Part shown: piece after piece, positions 48,629 to 60,247 of the stretch | How positions within the stretch are numbered: position 1 is the stretch's first letter | Layout: every line of letters begins with the position of its first letter | Source of the DNA: Prochlorococcus sp. AG-402-I20 | GTDB taxonomy: Bacteria; Cyanobacteriota; Cyanobacteriia; PCC-6307; Cyanobiaceae | Direction of reading: 5' to 3' | Assembly: GCA_003216975.1 (NCBI GenBank) | Contig: QCHY01000003.1 | Span: forward strand, 1 to 64,000 | DNA: 64,000 nucleotides | Made by a program: the position numbers and the translations under genes | The notes under the pieces: generated by a model | The model's input: the letters and a program-made list of their open reading frames with translations, nothing else | Databases searched by the model: none | Told to the model about the DNA's origin: nothing

Positions 48629-49930
48629 TTAATCATTCTGGGGCAATTTGATCAATCCTGCCTGAAATAAATTGGATAATGCATGAATCAAAGCAATTTT
48701 GACATGAGAACGATGAGATCCTCCTTGAATAAATAGATCAAATGGAGGTTTCATCGGAGCATCAGCAGAAAATTCACTCGTACTACCATCAATGAAAGTT
48801 CCTCCAGCCATAACTAAGGTATTTTCATAACCTGGCATTGGAGCAGGTATTGGATCGAGAAAAGATCCAATGGGTGATTTTTCCTGAAAAGACCTACAAA
48901 TAATTTGTAAAATTTCTGGATCGCCTATTCTTACTACTTGAATCAAATCAGTTCGGATAGAACCTGGGGTTGGCAACACTTGGAAGCCCAATTCACTAAA
49001 CGTAGTAGCAATAATCTCAGCACCAATTAAAGCCTCTGCAACCATTTGGGGTGCAAGAAAAAGTCCTTGTAAAATTGTCCTATTTAAGTCAAAAGTAATA
49101 CCACTCTCAGATCCAATACCTGGAGCAGTCAAGCGACAACATGCTTTATCCACCAAATCAGCTTTACCGGCAATATATCCACCAGTAGGAACAATAGTTC
49201 CCCCTAAATTTTTTATTAAAGAACCTGCTATCAAATCTGCCCCTACTGATGTTGGTTCCTTAATTTCGACAAATTCTCCATAGCAATTATCAACAAAACA
49301 AATACAGTTAGGTTGGATTTTATGACATAAATAACAAATGTCTTTAATAACCTCAATACTCAAAGATGGACGCCATGTATAACCACAACTTCGTTGTATG
49401 AAAATTAATTTTCTAGGTATTTGTAAAGCTTGTTCTAAAGCTAAGAAATCTATTTTTCCATCATTATTTAATGATATCTCTTCATAATTAATACCAAATT
49501 CAATCAAGGATCCTTGACCATTCCCCCGCAATCCAATAACTTCTTCAAGTGATTCGTAGGGACGTCCAGTAACAGATAACAAATCATCTCCTGGTCTTAA
49601 GACACCAAACAAAGATGATGTAATGGCATGCGTACCGCTAACAAACTGAAGTCTTACCGCTGCTTTTTCAGCTTCTAAAACATCTGCAAAAATTTTATCA
49701 ATTTTTTCTCTCCCTAAATCTCCATGTCCATATCCTGTTAACGATGCAAAATGTTGGACATTTAGATGAGAGTCAGAAAAAGCTTTTAATACTTTTTCTA
49801 ATTTAAATGTGATACTGTCAGTCTTTTCTTGAATTGATAAGTATAATTTTTTTTCTATATTATCAACAAAATTTTTAGCGGATTTTTTTAACATATGATT
49901 TTCAATTAAGCATAAAGAAGTTTTATACAA
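48629..49930 (-). CDS. PLP-dependent lyase-like protein (methionine gamma-lyase/aluminium-resistance family)
   Basis: The 433-residue fold-type I PLP protein belongs to the family labelled methionine gamma-lyase-like or aluminium-resistance proteins. The GHGDLGREK segment, FVSGTHA, IKDICYLCH, and the likely PLP lysine in GSLIKNLGGTIVPTGGY are typical. The reaction in cells is unproven; some members may cleave amino acids with a sulfur side chain. The open frame starts with MYKTSLCLIENHM; the ATG 12 residues in is an equally likely start. It abuts the 244-residue gene upstream (no gap) and precedes gcvH by 20 nt. Confidence 0.82.
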   Translation of the reverse strand: MYKTSLCLIENHMLKKSAKNFVDNIEKKLYLSIQEKTDSITFKLEKVLKAFSDSHLNVQHFASLTGYGHGDLGREKIDKIFADVLEAEKAAVRLQFVSGTHAITSSLFGVLRPGDDLLSVTGRPYESLEEVIGLRGNGQGSLIEFGINYEEISLNNDGKIDFLALEQALQIPRKLIFIQRSCGYTWRPSLSIEVIKDICYLCHKIQPNCICFVDNCYGEFVEIKEPTSVGADLIAGSLIKNLGGTIVPTGGYIAGKADLVDKACCRLTAPGIGSESGITFDLNRTILQGLFLAPQMVAEALIGAEIIATTFSELGFQVLPTPGSIRTDLIQVVRIGDPEILQIICRSFQEKSPIGSFLDPIPAPMPGYENTLVMAGGTFIDGSTSEFSADAPMKPPFDLFIQGGSHRSHVKIALIHALSNLFQAGLIKLPQND

Positions 49931-50665
49931 TTAATCTGAAAAAATAATCTCTAATTTTTCTTGATCTTTAAGTAATAAGCCTCTTTGCCGAAGATTCTCC
50001 AAAAAGTCATCTGCACCTTGCAAATTATTGGTATTTAACAATTTATTAGTTGCATGTAAATCTAGCAATTCACCATCAAGTTCCTCCGCTGTGTAATCTT
50101 TTAAACCCGCCATAACTGCTTCAAATCTGTCTCTTCGTTGCTTTTTGCTTACTGGATATGCTGCCATTACTTGTTCTCTACACATTCTCCATGACCTTCC
50201 TTTACATAAATAGTCAGCCAACGCAGCACTTAGCACAGGGGCCTCAGCTTCCTCAATAAACCAATCAAAGGAGGAAGGTAAAGACGCTAAACCAACAAAA
50301 ATCTCAAAAAAGTCACCTGCAGAAAGGGGATTATTGTCATTTCCTTCAACAGCGATAGCTGATTCTTGAAGCGATCTATGCAACTCAGGATAAACGCTCA
50401 ATATTTGACTTTCTATATTTTCTAACCCTCGAGAAAGTACTTGATTTACTTTCCCTAAAGCAAAAAATACTTCAGGGCTTGGAGATACAAGTTTTCCATT
50501 TCGTAGATTTGAGATTTGAGAACTATGAACCCTTCCTAGATCCAAACATTCAGCCAAAGCAGGAAGCACTTTATGAGACCAGCCATTGCGCTCATGCCAT
50601 ACATGCACTAGATGAGCCATCGCTCTTCTACCTGCAGTCAATTGGTCCCGAAAGCTAGAGGTCAC
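49931..50665 (-). CDS. Helical protein with HTH-like N-terminus, unknown function
   Basis: I do not recognise a named family. The 244-residue protein is all-helical and has an N-terminal stretch (about 30-65) with CLDLGRVHSSQISNLRNGKL that resembles an XRE-type helix-turn-helix. The rest (about 80-240) has no motif I can name. There is no signal peptide. It is the first gene of the run toward gcvP and diverges from desC across 79 bp. It may be a regulator of that run or a conserved cyanobacterial protein. Confidence 0.65.
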   Translation of the reverse strand: MTSSFRDQLTAGRRAMAHLVHVWHERNGWSHKVLPALAECLDLGRVHSSQISNLRNGKLVSPSPEVFFALGKVNQVLSRGLENIESQILSVYPELHRSLQESAIAVEGNDNNPLSAGDFFEIFVGLASLPSSFDWFIEEAEAPVLSAALADYLCKGRSWRMCREQVMAAYPVSKKQRRDRFEAVMAGLKDYTAEELDGELLDLHATNKLLNTNNLQGADDFLENLRQRGLLLKDQEKLEIIFSD

Positions 50666-50711
50666 AAATCACATTCAAGATTGATAGATAGGCCTGATTA
50701 GGATCCTTATC

Positions 50712-50724
50712 GTATATTATATAC
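50712..50724. promoter_or_regulatory. Inverted repeat upstream of desC
   Basis: GTATAT-T-ATATAC is a perfect 13-nt inverted repeat with one central base, 20 nt before the desC ATG, in the divergent promoter region with the HTH-like gene. It contains TATTAT and TATA elements that may serve as -10 boxes, so it could be a promoter overlapped by an operator. Confidence 0.35.
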
Positions 50725-50744
50725 AACAAGTAGACAGATCACTA

Positions 50745-51674
50745 ATGGTTTCTAGTTTGATCGAGGCTTCGGCTCCATTAAAAAAACCAGTTGCTGCCGA
50801 TAAAGCTATCGCTGCATCAAAGAAACTACAAGGGCATGTACCAAGACGAATTCATAATCAAAGGGCTAGAAAAAGATGGGGAACAGTCATATTCATGTTC
50901 ACAATTCATGCTTTAACTATATTTACTTTACAGGCTAAATTTTGGAGTTGGCTAGCTTTTTCTGGATTTATTTTCTTATATTGGGTAACTGCTTGTTTGG
51001 GAGTAACCACTGGATATCATCGTCTGCTTTCTCATCGTTCTTTTCAAGTTCCGAAATGGCTTGAAAGATTTTTTGCAACTTGTGGAGCTTTGAGTTGCCA
51101 ACATGGACCAATTGATTGGGTTGGTCTTCATAGACATCACCATACTTTTTCCGATACTGAAGCTGATCATCATGACAGCAACAAGGGATTTTGGTGGAGT
51201 CATATGGGATGGATGTTTGAAGATGTACCTGCCATGAAAGCCGTTCCAAGACTTTCTGGAGATTTAATCAAAGATCCTTACTATCGCTTCTTAAATAAAA
51301 ATTTTTTACTTTTGCAACTCCCATTAGGCGCGACGCTTTATTTAATTGGCCAATCAGCTGGCGTTGGAGGATGGGCAATGGTTCTTTGGGGAATTCCTCT
51401 AAGATTGGTTTTTGTTTATCACATAACTTGGCTAGTTAATTCAGCAACTCATTGTTGGGGTTCTATTGCATATGAGAGTGGAGATAATTCCAAAAATAAT
51501 AAATGGGTGGCAGCGCTTACATTTGGAGAAGGCTGGCACAATAATCATCATGCTTTTCCTAATTCAGCTAAGCATGGCCTTCAACGAAATCAAATAGACC
51601 TAACTTGGCAACACATACGTTTTTTGAAAGCAATTGGTTTAGCTAAAAAAATTAGACTCCCTGTCGCGTCGTAA
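50745..51674 (+). CDS. desC: Acyl-lipid delta-9-type fatty-acid desaturase
   Basis: This membrane di-iron enzyme inserts a double bond into lipid-bound acyl chains, keeping membranes fluid. The 309-residue protein has the three histidine boxes HRLLSH, HRHHH and HNNHH, each flanked by hydrophobic segments (two N-terminal and two central helices). Spacing of the boxes fits the delta-9 subfamily. The first 40 residues are a variable hydrophilic tail. Start is ATG at 50745. It is followed by rplI after 43 nt. Confidence 0.92.
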   Translation: MVSSLIEASAPLKKPVAADKAIAASKKLQGHVPRRIHNQRARKRWGTVIFMFTIHALTIFTLQAKFWSWLAFSGFIFLYWVTACLGVTTGYHRLLSHRSFQVPKWLERFFATCGALSCQHGPIDWVGLHRHHHTFSDTEADHHDSNKGFWWSHMGWMFEDVPAMKAVPRLSGDLIKDPYYRFLNKNFLLLQLPLGATLYLIGQSAGVGGWAMVLWGIPLRLVFVYHITWLVNSATHCWGSIAYESGDNSKNNKWVAALTFGEGWHNNHHAFPNSAKHGLQRNQIDLTWQHIRFLKAIGLAKKIRLPVAS

Positions 51675-51717
51675 TATTACTAACAACAATTAAATAGTAT
51701 TAATTCATTTTTATTCC

Positions 51718-52176
51718 ATGGCTAAGCGAGTTCAAGTTGTTCTAAACGAAGACATAAAAAGTCTTGGCAATGATGGTGACCTTGTTGAGGTTGCTCCTGG
51801 CTTTGCAAGAAACTTTTTATTACCTAACAAAAAAGCATTACCAGTTACTCCAACTGTTTTAAAACAAGTTGAGCACAGAAGAGCAAAACAAGCAGAAAAA
51901 GAAGCTGCTAAAAAACAAGAAGCTATTGATTTCCAAACAGCTCTTACAACAATTGGAAGATTTACTGTCAAAAAACAAGTAGGAGAAGATGGAGTCTTAT
52001 TTGGAACAGTGACAAATGGAGATGTAGCAGAAGTTGTAAAAGAAGCTACCAAAAAGGATATAGACCGTAGAGACATATCTGTCCCTGAGATACATGGTGT
52101 TGGGAAATACAAAGTGCAAATCAAGCTTCATAACGAAGTAAATGCTGAGATAAACCTTGAAGTTACAAGTTACTAA
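51718..52176 (+). CDS. rplI: Ribosomal protein bL9
   Basis: The 152-residue protein begins [37 protein letters not shown], the bL9 N-terminal domain, followed by the long connecting helix with repeated Lys/Ala and the C-terminal domain. Normal length. It is followed 57 nt later by dnaB, the rplI-dnaB order common in cyanobacteria. Confidence 0.97.
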   Translation: MAKRVQVVLNEDIKSLGNDGDLVEVAPGFARNFLLPNKKALPVTPTVLKQVEHRRAKQAEKEAAKKQEAIDFQTALTTIGRFTVKKQVGEDGVLFGTVTNGDVAEVVKEATKKDIDRRDISVPEIHGVGKYKVQIKLHNEVNAEINLEVTSY

Positions 52177-52233
52177 TAGTTGCATCTTTGCCTGAACAAG
52201 CCAAAGTAGGTGTCCTTGTCCAAAAAGCAATAA

Positions 52234-53652
52234 ATGATCAGCACCCCCTCTTCAAATAACGGGGATTTTTCAAAACAAGGTAGAGATTTTGGAGCTTTTC
52301 AAAACTCCAATATTGAAAAGCCTCGTTTTGAAGCTCAACCTGACCAAATACCACCACAAAATTTGGAAGCAGAAGAATCTGTTCTTGGTGGAATTTTATT
52401 GGATCCTGATGCGATAGGAAGAATAGCTGATTTGCTACAAGTTGAAGCTTTTTACACATCTGCTCATCGAGAAATATATAGAACAGCATTAATGCTTCAT
52501 AGCCAAGGCAAGCCTACAGATTTAACAGCAATGAGCGCTTGGCTTGCGGATACAAATTCTTTAGAAAAAGTGGGAGGCAACAATCGATTAGTTGAACTGG
52601 TTGAGAGGGTTACATCTACAGCCTCAATCGAACAAGTTGCTAAATTAATCAGCGACAAATTTTTGCGCAGACAATTAATTAAATCTGGAAATGATGTTAT
52701 CAAATTAGGCTTTGATCAAAGCCTTCCAATGGAAGATGCCATTGATCAAGCTGAACAAAAGATCTTTGCTATTAGCCAAGAGCAACCATCCAAAGGTTTA
52801 ACACCTACTGCCGAAATTCTTACAAGTACTTTTAATGAAATAGAAAGTAGATCACTTGGTACATCCGTGGCAGGCATACCTGTAAATTTTTACGATCTGG
52901 ATGCAATGACACAAGGTCTACAGAGGAGCGATCTAATAATTGTTGCAGGAAGACCAGCAATGGGAAAAACTTCAATTGTTCTCAATTTGGCTAAAAACGT
53001 AGCTCAACTGCATGACCTACCTGTTTGTATATTCAGTCTTGAGATGAGTAAAGAACAACTAACTTACAGATTGCTATCAAGCGAGGTAGGCATCGAAAGC
53101 AGTCGATTGAGAACGGGACGTTTGCAACAAGATGAATGGCCATTACTTGGTCAAGGTATTAATACACTTGGTCAATTACCAATCTTTATTGACGACAAAC
53201 CAAATTCAAGTGTTCTTGAGATGAGGTCCTTATGTCGTCGCCTAATTGCTGAACAAGATAAAGAGCTGGGACTAATTGTGATTGATTATCTACAACTAAT
53301 GGAAGGTACTTCGCCCGACAATCGAGTTCAAGAAATCTCAAAGATCACTCGAGGTCTGAAGGGTATGGCAAGAGAACTTAAAGTCCCTGTAATTGCTTTA
53401 TCTCAATTAAGTAGAGGAGTTGAATCAAGAACCAATAAAAGACCAATGCTTAGCGATCTGCGTGAATCTGGCTCAATAGAACAGGATGCGGACTTGGTTC
53501 TAATGATTTATAGGGATGAGTATTACAATCCAGAAACAACTGATAGAGGAATTACAGAAGTTATCGTGACAAAACACCGAAACGGACCGGTTGGAACAGT
53601 TAAATTACTCTTTGAACCCCAATTCACTAGATTTAGAAATCTTGCTGCTTAA
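52234..53652 (+). CDS. dnaB: Replicative DNA helicase DnaB
   Basis: DnaB is the hexameric helicase that unwinds DNA at the replication fork. The 472-residue protein has the N-terminal domain from PQNLEAEESVLGG (about 42), then the RecA-like motor with Walker A GRPAMGKT (about 239), the VIDYLQLM Walker B region and SDLRESGSIEQDAD. No intein interrupts it, although dnaB carries inteins in some cyanobacteria. Starts at ATG 52234. It lies between rplI and mnmG. Confidence 0.97.
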   Translation: MISTPSSNNGDFSKQGRDFGAFQNSNIEKPRFEAQPDQIPPQNLEAEESVLGGILLDPDAIGRIADLLQVEAFYTSAHREIYRTALMLHSQGKPTDLTAMSAWLADTNSLEKVGGNNRLVELVERVTSTASIEQVAKLISDKFLRRQLIKSGNDVIKLGFDQSLPMEDAIDQAEQKIFAISQEQPSKGLTPTAEILTSTFNEIESRSLGTSVAGIPVNFYDLDAMTQGLQRSDLIIVAGRPAMGKTSIVLNLAKNVAQLHDLPVCIFSLEMSKEQLTYRLLSSEVGIESSRLRTGRLQQDEWPLLGQGINTLGQLPIFIDDKPNSSVLEMRSLCRRLIAEQDKELGLIVIDYLQLMEGTSPDNRVQEISKITRGLKGMARELKVPVIALSQLSRGVESRTNKRPMLSDLRESGSIEQDADLVLMIYRDEYYNPETTDRGITEVIVTKHRNGPVGTVKLLFEPQFTRFRNLAA

Positions 53653-53686
53653 TTCTTCGAACATTAAATTCCTAAATGCTTAATTG

Positions 53687-55657
53687 ATGATTACCAAAGA
53701 ATCTTCAAATGAAAGTTTTGACGTAATTGTTGTAGGCGGTGGTCATGCAGGCTGCGAAGCTGCGCTGACTTCAGCAAGATTAGGATTGAATACAGCTTTA
53801 TTTACACTCAATTTAGATCGAATCGCATGGCAACCATGTAATCCCGCAGTAGGAGGACCAGCTAAAAGTCAATTAGTCCATGAAGTTGATGCGCTAGGAG
53901 GGGTTATTGGAAAATTAGCCGATTTAACAGCTCTTCAAAAAAGGGTCCTTAACGCAAGCAGAGGGCCAGCAGTTAGAGCATTGAGAGCACAAACAGATAA
54001 GCGGTTATATGCACATGAAATGCTGAAAATCCTTCAAAATACGCCAAATTTAAAAATCAGAGAGGCAATGGTTACTGGGCTAGAAATTGAACATTATCCC
54101 AATCAGATTAAAAAAAACACAAAAGGAATTCAAGAAAAAATTGGAGTTATAAAGGGAGTTAAAACCTATTTTGGAAGCGTTTTTCATGCGCAAGCAGTTG
54201 TACTAACAACAGGAACCTTTTTAGGAGGCAGGATTTGGATTGGCAATCAATCCATGAGTGCAGGTAGAGCAGGAGAACAAGCCTCTGAGGGGTTAACTGA
54301 AGAATTACAAAAATTAGGTTTTAGTACTGATCGTTTAAAAACAGGGACCCCTGCTCGCGTAGATAGACGAACTATTGATCTTGCCTCCCTAGATGAGCAA
54401 TTAAGCGATGCCTCAGATAAATTCTTTTCTTTTGATCCTCTTTCGTGGAAAAGTGGAGAACAAATGAGTTGTCATATCACGCGAACAACAAAAGAAACTC
54501 ACAAACTTATTAAAAATAATCTTCATTTAACTCCAATTTATGGAGGTTTTATTGATAGTAAAGGTCCAAGATATTGCCCATCAATTGAAGATAAAATTGT
54601 ACGTTTTGCTGACAAAGATTCACACCAAATTTTCTTGGAGCCCGAAGGTAGAGATACTCCAGAAATGTATGTACAAGGTTTCTCAACTGGACTGCCCGAA
54701 AACTTACAATTACAACTTTTAAGAACTCTTCCAGGTTTGCAAAAATGCGTAATGCTTCGACCTGCTTATGCAGTTGAATATGACTACATACCAGCCACAC
54801 AATTAGAAGGAACACTAGAAACAAAAAGAATAAGGGGTTTATTTAGTGCAGGTCAACTCAATGGAACAACAGGATATGAAGAAGCAGCGGCACAAGGTTT
54901 AGTAGCCGGTTTAAATGCTGCAAGATTAGTCAATAATAAAGAAGGAATTATTTTTGAAAGAGAGAGTAGCTATATAGGAACTATGATTGATGATTTAGTT
55001 ACAAAAGATTTAAAAGAGCCTTATAGAGTATTAACTAGTAGAAGTGAATATCGATTAATTTTAAGGGGTGATAATGCAGATAGACGTTTAACACCAATCG
55101 GTTACAAATTAGGATTAATTGATGAAAGAAGGTGGAACATTTTTAATGCTAAGCAACAATTAATCGATGAAGAAAAAAAAAGATTAGAGAAAGAGCGTAT
55201 TAAAGAAACTGATATATGTGCAAAAGAAATATATTCCTCAACTGGAACATCTATTAAAGGTTCAATAACACTAGCAAATTTCCTGAGAAGAACAAATATT
55301 CACTATAAAGACCTAATAAATTATAAATTAGCAAATAAAAGTATTCCCTTAGATGTTGAAGAAGGAGTTGAAATAGATATTAAATATACTGGTTATTTAG
55401 AAAGACAAAAAGCTCAAATAAATCAATTAAAACAGCAAAGTAAAAAATTATTACCAAAAAATTTAAATTACAATGATATAGAGACACTATCTAAAGAAGC
55501 GAGAGAAAAATTAACAATTTCTCAGCCAAAAAGTCTTGGTCATGCTGCTCAACTTCCCGGTGTGAGCAAAGCAGACCTCACTGCTCTTCTTGTATGGTTA
55601 AAAATAGAGCAAATGAAAAAAGCTGAAAGAAAAGATCCACTTCCAATAAAAAGCTGA
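53687..55657 (+). CDS. mnmG: tRNA uridine 5-carboxymethylaminomethyl-modification enzyme MnmG
   Basis: MnmG (GidA), with MnmE, modifies the wobble uridine of several tRNAs using FAD. The protein has the N-terminal FAD motif [13 protein letters not shown], the [15 protein letters not shown] segment, TGTFLGG and the [18 protein letters not shown] region. The open frame starts at TTG 53684, but ATG at 53687 is preferred, giving 656 residues. It is complete. The downstream chorismate lyase gene starts 5 nt later, so the two may be translated together. Confidence 0.96.
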   Translation: MITKESSNESFDVIVVGGGHAGCEAALTSARLGLNTALFTLNLDRIAWQPCNPAVGGPAKSQLVHEVDALGGVIGKLADLTALQKRVLNASRGPAVRALRAQTDKRLYAHEMLKILQNTPNLKIREAMVTGLEIEHYPNQIKKNTKGIQEKIGVIKGVKTYFGSVFHAQAVVLTTGTFLGGRIWIGNQSMSAGRAGEQASEGLTEELQKLGFSTDRLKTGTPARVDRRTIDLASLDEQLSDASDKFFSFDPLSWKSGEQMSCHITRTTKETHKLIKNNLHLTPIYGGFIDSKGPRYCPSIEDKIVRFADKDSHQIFLEPEGRDTPEMYVQGFSTGLPENLQLQLLRTLPGLQKCVMLRPAYAVEYDYIPATQLEGTLETKRIRGLFSAGQLNGTTGYEEAAAQGLVAGLNAARLVNNKEGIIFERESSYIGTMIDDLVTKDLKEPYRVLTSRSEYRLILRGDNADRRLTPIGYKLGLIDERRWNIFNAKQQLIDEEKKRLEKERIKETDICAKEIYSSTGTSIKGSITLANFLRRTNIHYKDLINYKLANKSIPLDVEEGVEIDIKYTGYLERQKAQINQLKQQSKKLLPKNLNYNDIETLSKEAREKLTISQPKSLGHAAQLPGVSKADLTALLVWLKIEQMKKAERKDPLPIKS

Positions 55658-55662
55658 TAACA

Positions 55663-56250
55663 GTGAATTCACATCAATCTCAATTACCTTCCCCTGCAGT
55701 GATTTGGAAAGCCTCGAAAGAAAATGTTCTCTCAGGGAAAGGAAATCATAAACTCTCTGGAGCATGGCAATTAATGCTATTGGGGGATGGCAGCCCAACC
55801 AGACATCTCAAGCTTTTAACAGGGCATGAGGTTGCCATAAAAGTCATATCCATGGAAATGGAAAATAATGATCAAAATGGAGTCCCAGAGGAAGTCAATG
55901 AACTAGAGCCTCCTTTGCTACGAAGACAAGTTTGGCTTACATGTGGAAACTTAACCCTGGCATGGGCGGAAAGCTGGTGGAATTATCAAGAAGCAGAAAA
56001 ACATCTGCACAATAAGGATCAACCAATCTGGAAAAGCTTGACCCAAGGACGCTCAGAGCTTTTTAGAGAAGTTGATGGCTTGGGATTAGTTAATGCCAAT
56101 TGGCTGAAAGCAGAATTTCAAGAAGATGGTCCTTTTTGGAGTAGGCATTATCGATTTTTTCGCCAACAAAAAGAATTAACTGTAATTAGAGAAGTTTTCA
56201 GCCCAAAGTTAGAAAAATGGTTAGGACCAATACCAAGAAAGGCTTTTTAA
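55663..56250 (+). CDS. Chorismate lyase, plastoquinone route (Ycf21-like)
   Basis: The 195-residue protein belongs to the DUF98/chorismate pyruvate-lyase family, which makes 4-hydroxybenzoate for plastoquinone in cyanobacteria and red-algal plastids (sll1797/ycf21). The long VWLTCGNLTLAWAESWWN segment, LLRRQ and the flanking GWWQ-type charged stretches fit the family. It starts with GTG at 55663. It follows mnmG by 5 nt. The plastoquinone role is inferred from the family, not from its neighbours. Confidence 0.75.
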   Translation: MNSHQSQLPSPAVIWKASKENVLSGKGNHKLSGAWQLMLLGDGSPTRHLKLLTGHEVAIKVISMEMENNDQNGVPEEVNELEPPLLRRQVWLTCGNLTLAWAESWWNYQEAEKHLHNKDQPIWKSLTQGRSELFREVDGLGLVNANWLKAEFQEDGPFWSRHYRFFRQQKELTVIREVFSPKLEKWLGPIPRKAF

Positions 56251-56256
56251 CAACAA

Positions 56257-56790
56257 CTAGTATTTTCTTCGACTAGATCTTGGTATGTTTTTTCTTCTTT
56301 GAGGAGTTCGCTCATCTTGAAAAGAATCGTTTAACTCGGGTGCATTTTGCTTAGGTTCAATATCTTTTCTTGCCCACTTATTTAATTTAAAAGATTGATC
56401 ATCTGGCCATTCATCCAGTTCGCCTGAATTGCTTCTCCTGCCTTGAATCTGAGGTGGTAAGGCTTTAGGAGCTCTCAAGGAAATAGCTGTTAAGGGTCTT
56501 TTTGTATTGTTTATGCTTTCTCGAATCGGTTCATCATCTAAATCTTCATTATCCAACCAATCGTCTTCATCTTCAAAAAACCAATCAATTTTCTCTTCCA
56601 TCCAACGACCAAATTTTTCAAAATTTGCTGAAGTCTCTTTATCTTGCCACCCTCCCCTTCTCTGACCAGGGCGATTACCTGCAACACCATCTACAACCTG
56701 TTTCCCAGTTTGTATCCATTGATCCATTCTGCGATCAAGAGGTGCTCGAGATCGCTGTCGAATTAGATGACGATTGTTATAGGAGCTCAT
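56257..56790 (-). CDS. Charged low-complexity protein, unknown function
   Basis: I do not recognise this 177-residue protein. It is very polar, with an arginine-rich start (RHLIRQRSRAPLDRR), an acidic cluster FFEDEDDWLDNEDLDDE near 80-96 and a basic end PQRRKNIPRSSRRKY. No membrane helix or signal is seen. It is probably disordered in part and could bind RNA or protein. It converges on the chorismate lyase gene with a 6-nt gap and is preceded by the SprT-like gene by 79 nt on the same strand. Confidence 0.55.
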   Translation of the reverse strand: MSSYNNRHLIRQRSRAPLDRRMDQWIQTGKQVVDGVAGNRPGQRRGGWQDKETSANFEKFGRWMEEKIDWFFEDEDDWLDNEDLDDEPIRESINNTKRPLTAISLRAPKALPPQIQGRRSNSGELDEWPDDQSFKLNKWARKDIEPKQNAPELNDSFQDERTPQRRKNIPRSSRRKY

Positions 56791-56869
56791 CTTTTAAATT
56801 TAACTCTTTCAAACCAACAAGTGAATCTCCGTAAAGATGAAATTTTTCAAAAATTAAAATTAAAGCCCA

Positions 56870-57433
56870 CTATAGAAAAATTTTTCTATTACGTTTAGAA
56901 AAAGGTTCAAATTCAAGTAAGCATTTTTGATCCCATCGACCTCCAAAATAATTGTTACAACAACTTCGACAGGCAGCACCTCTAACAATACGCCGATAGC
57001 TAAAAGTTCTTTCACATGAAGGGCAAGTTGCCACCCATTTTGGAGTTTTTTTTGTTAACGGAAACGAATGACGAACTGTTACTTGGAAATCCGTTTGAGC
57101 AGAATTGATCTCTGCCATACGTTGATGAAAATTAGGCCCATGAGCTTCCTCAACTTTCAGAATGAGGTCAATCCAGGCATGAATCATTTCGTGGCACAAG
57201 GTACTCATCAATGCTTTGTGAGGAAGATGTTCCAATACTGGTCTAGACAAAATTATTTCACTAGCTTTAATTCCGAAGAAATTCGTTTTACTTCTATAGA
57301 TCCCAGCCGTAGTGCGCATGCGGCCATCACTCCAACGAAGAGAGACTCTGGGAACTCCCTTCTCGAGCAAAGAGTTCTGAAAATATTGTCTGTTTAATTC
57401 AAGAAATAATGGTAAAACAGGTATTAAAGACAT
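56870..57433 (-). CDS. SprT-like zinc metalloprotein
   Basis: The 187-residue protein has the SprT/WLM-type zinc motif HEMIHAWID (His near 81 and 85, Glu82) and a later His in AHGPNFH (about 101-107), consistent with HExxH plus H coordination. A C-terminal treble-clef-like part has CPSCERTF and CRSCC. Human SPRTN relatives cleave DNA-protein cross-links; bacterial members are not well characterised. It diverges from the 140-residue gene across a 118-bp gap. Confidence 0.82.
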   Translation of the reverse strand: MSLIPVLPLFLELNRQYFQNSLLEKGVPRVSLRWSDGRMRTTAGIYRSKTNFFGIKASEIILSRPVLEHLPHKALMSTLCHEMIHAWIDLILKVEEAHGPNFHQRMAEINSAQTDFQVTVRHSFPLTKKTPKWVATCPSCERTFSYRRIVRGAACRSCCNNYFGGRWDQKCLLEFEPFSKRNRKIFL

Positions 57434-57551
57434 TGAGGCCGAGAACTCGTTAGCATTATTATTCCGATAACATTCTGTCTAACTATCAATAACAAACAAG
57501 CTAATCTCATGGCTAATAAGTCAGAATCTTTAACTAAACGGAATTCAAAAA

Positions 57552-57974
57552 ATGGATAGTGCTCTTATCAAAGCAATTGGATTAAAAGCTCTTTTGGTTG
57601 GAGTTGGCGCACTTCTCCTGTTTTGGACTTTTAACGCAATCAAACTCGTCATAAGTGCTAGAGGCATTAATCCTCTTGTAAAAAAGTTTTTTGATCAAAT
57701 TGCAGCTGGCCGAATAGATGGGGCTTATAGACTTACGACAAAAGCTTATAAAACACATGTCAATAGACAAGATTTCATCAAATTTTTGGGTAGCTTGCAA
57801 TTAAATCGATATAGAAACTTAAAGTCAGGGCGACCAAGAATAGAAGACAATCAAATAATGCTCACACTAAGCTTGAAATCAGAAGATAAGAAAAATGAAA
57901 TGCCGCTGGACTTCACTTTTATTAAAATCAACGAGAATTGGCAAATAGATCGCATTGCGAAAGCCAATACATAA
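57552..57974 (+). CDS. Small membrane-anchored DUF4864-like protein
   Basis: The 140-residue protein has one N-terminal hydrophobic helix (about 10-30) and a soluble part of NTF2-like appearance, VKKFFDQIAAGRIDGAYRLTT then VNRQDFIKFLGSL and a final strand NENWQIDRI. This is the shape of DUF4864/DUF4878-type periplasmic proteins of unknown role. The assignment is by appearance. It is followed by ligA after 18 nt on the same strand. Confidence 0.65.
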   Translation: MDSALIKAIGLKALLVGVGALLLFWTFNAIKLVISARGINPLVKKFFDQIAAGRIDGAYRLTTKAYKTHVNRQDFIKFLGSLQLNRYRNLKSGRPRIEDNQIMLTLSLKSEDKKNEMPLDFTFIKINENWQIDRIAKANT

Positions 57975-57989
57975 TGAAGCGAAATGTGA

Positions 57990-60065
<2,076 letters not shown>

Positions 60066-60083
60066 AAATAATTAGAATTTAAA

Positions 60084-60242
60084 ATGTATAAGAATCCAAT
60101 CTTTTCTTTAATCAAAACAGAATGTGGACGCGCAAAATATGAAATACTCGCCTCTAAAAAAGGTATATTTAATCGCATAAGACTTTATTGGTTTATCGTA
60201 TTTGCAGCGATTAAAGATTGGAATTTAAAAGCTGATGATTAA
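60084..60242 (+). CDS. Small basic protein of 52 residues, unknown
   Basis: This short ORF starts with ATG 18 nt after ligA. It reads MYKNPIFSLIKTECGRAKYE and then KGIFNRIRLYWFIVFAAIKDWNL with a hydrophobic C-terminal stretch (about 35-46). It is basic and may lie at the membrane. It ends 5 nt from the TVP38-type gene on the other strand. The regular spacing after ligA supports a real gene, but I recognise no family. Confidence 0.55.
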   Translation: MYKNPIFSLIKTECGRAKYEILASKKGIFNRIRLYWFIVFAAIKDWNLKADD

Positions 60243-60247
60243 TTTAG

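Noticed and set aside
51732-52230. Two opposite-strand open frames across rplI
   Set aside because: They lie wholly over or beside a conserved ribosomal gene and show no protein family.
57507-57557. A 16-codon ORF starting at ATG just before the 140-residue gene
   Set aside because: It is too short, it overlaps the start of the next gene and has no family resemblance.
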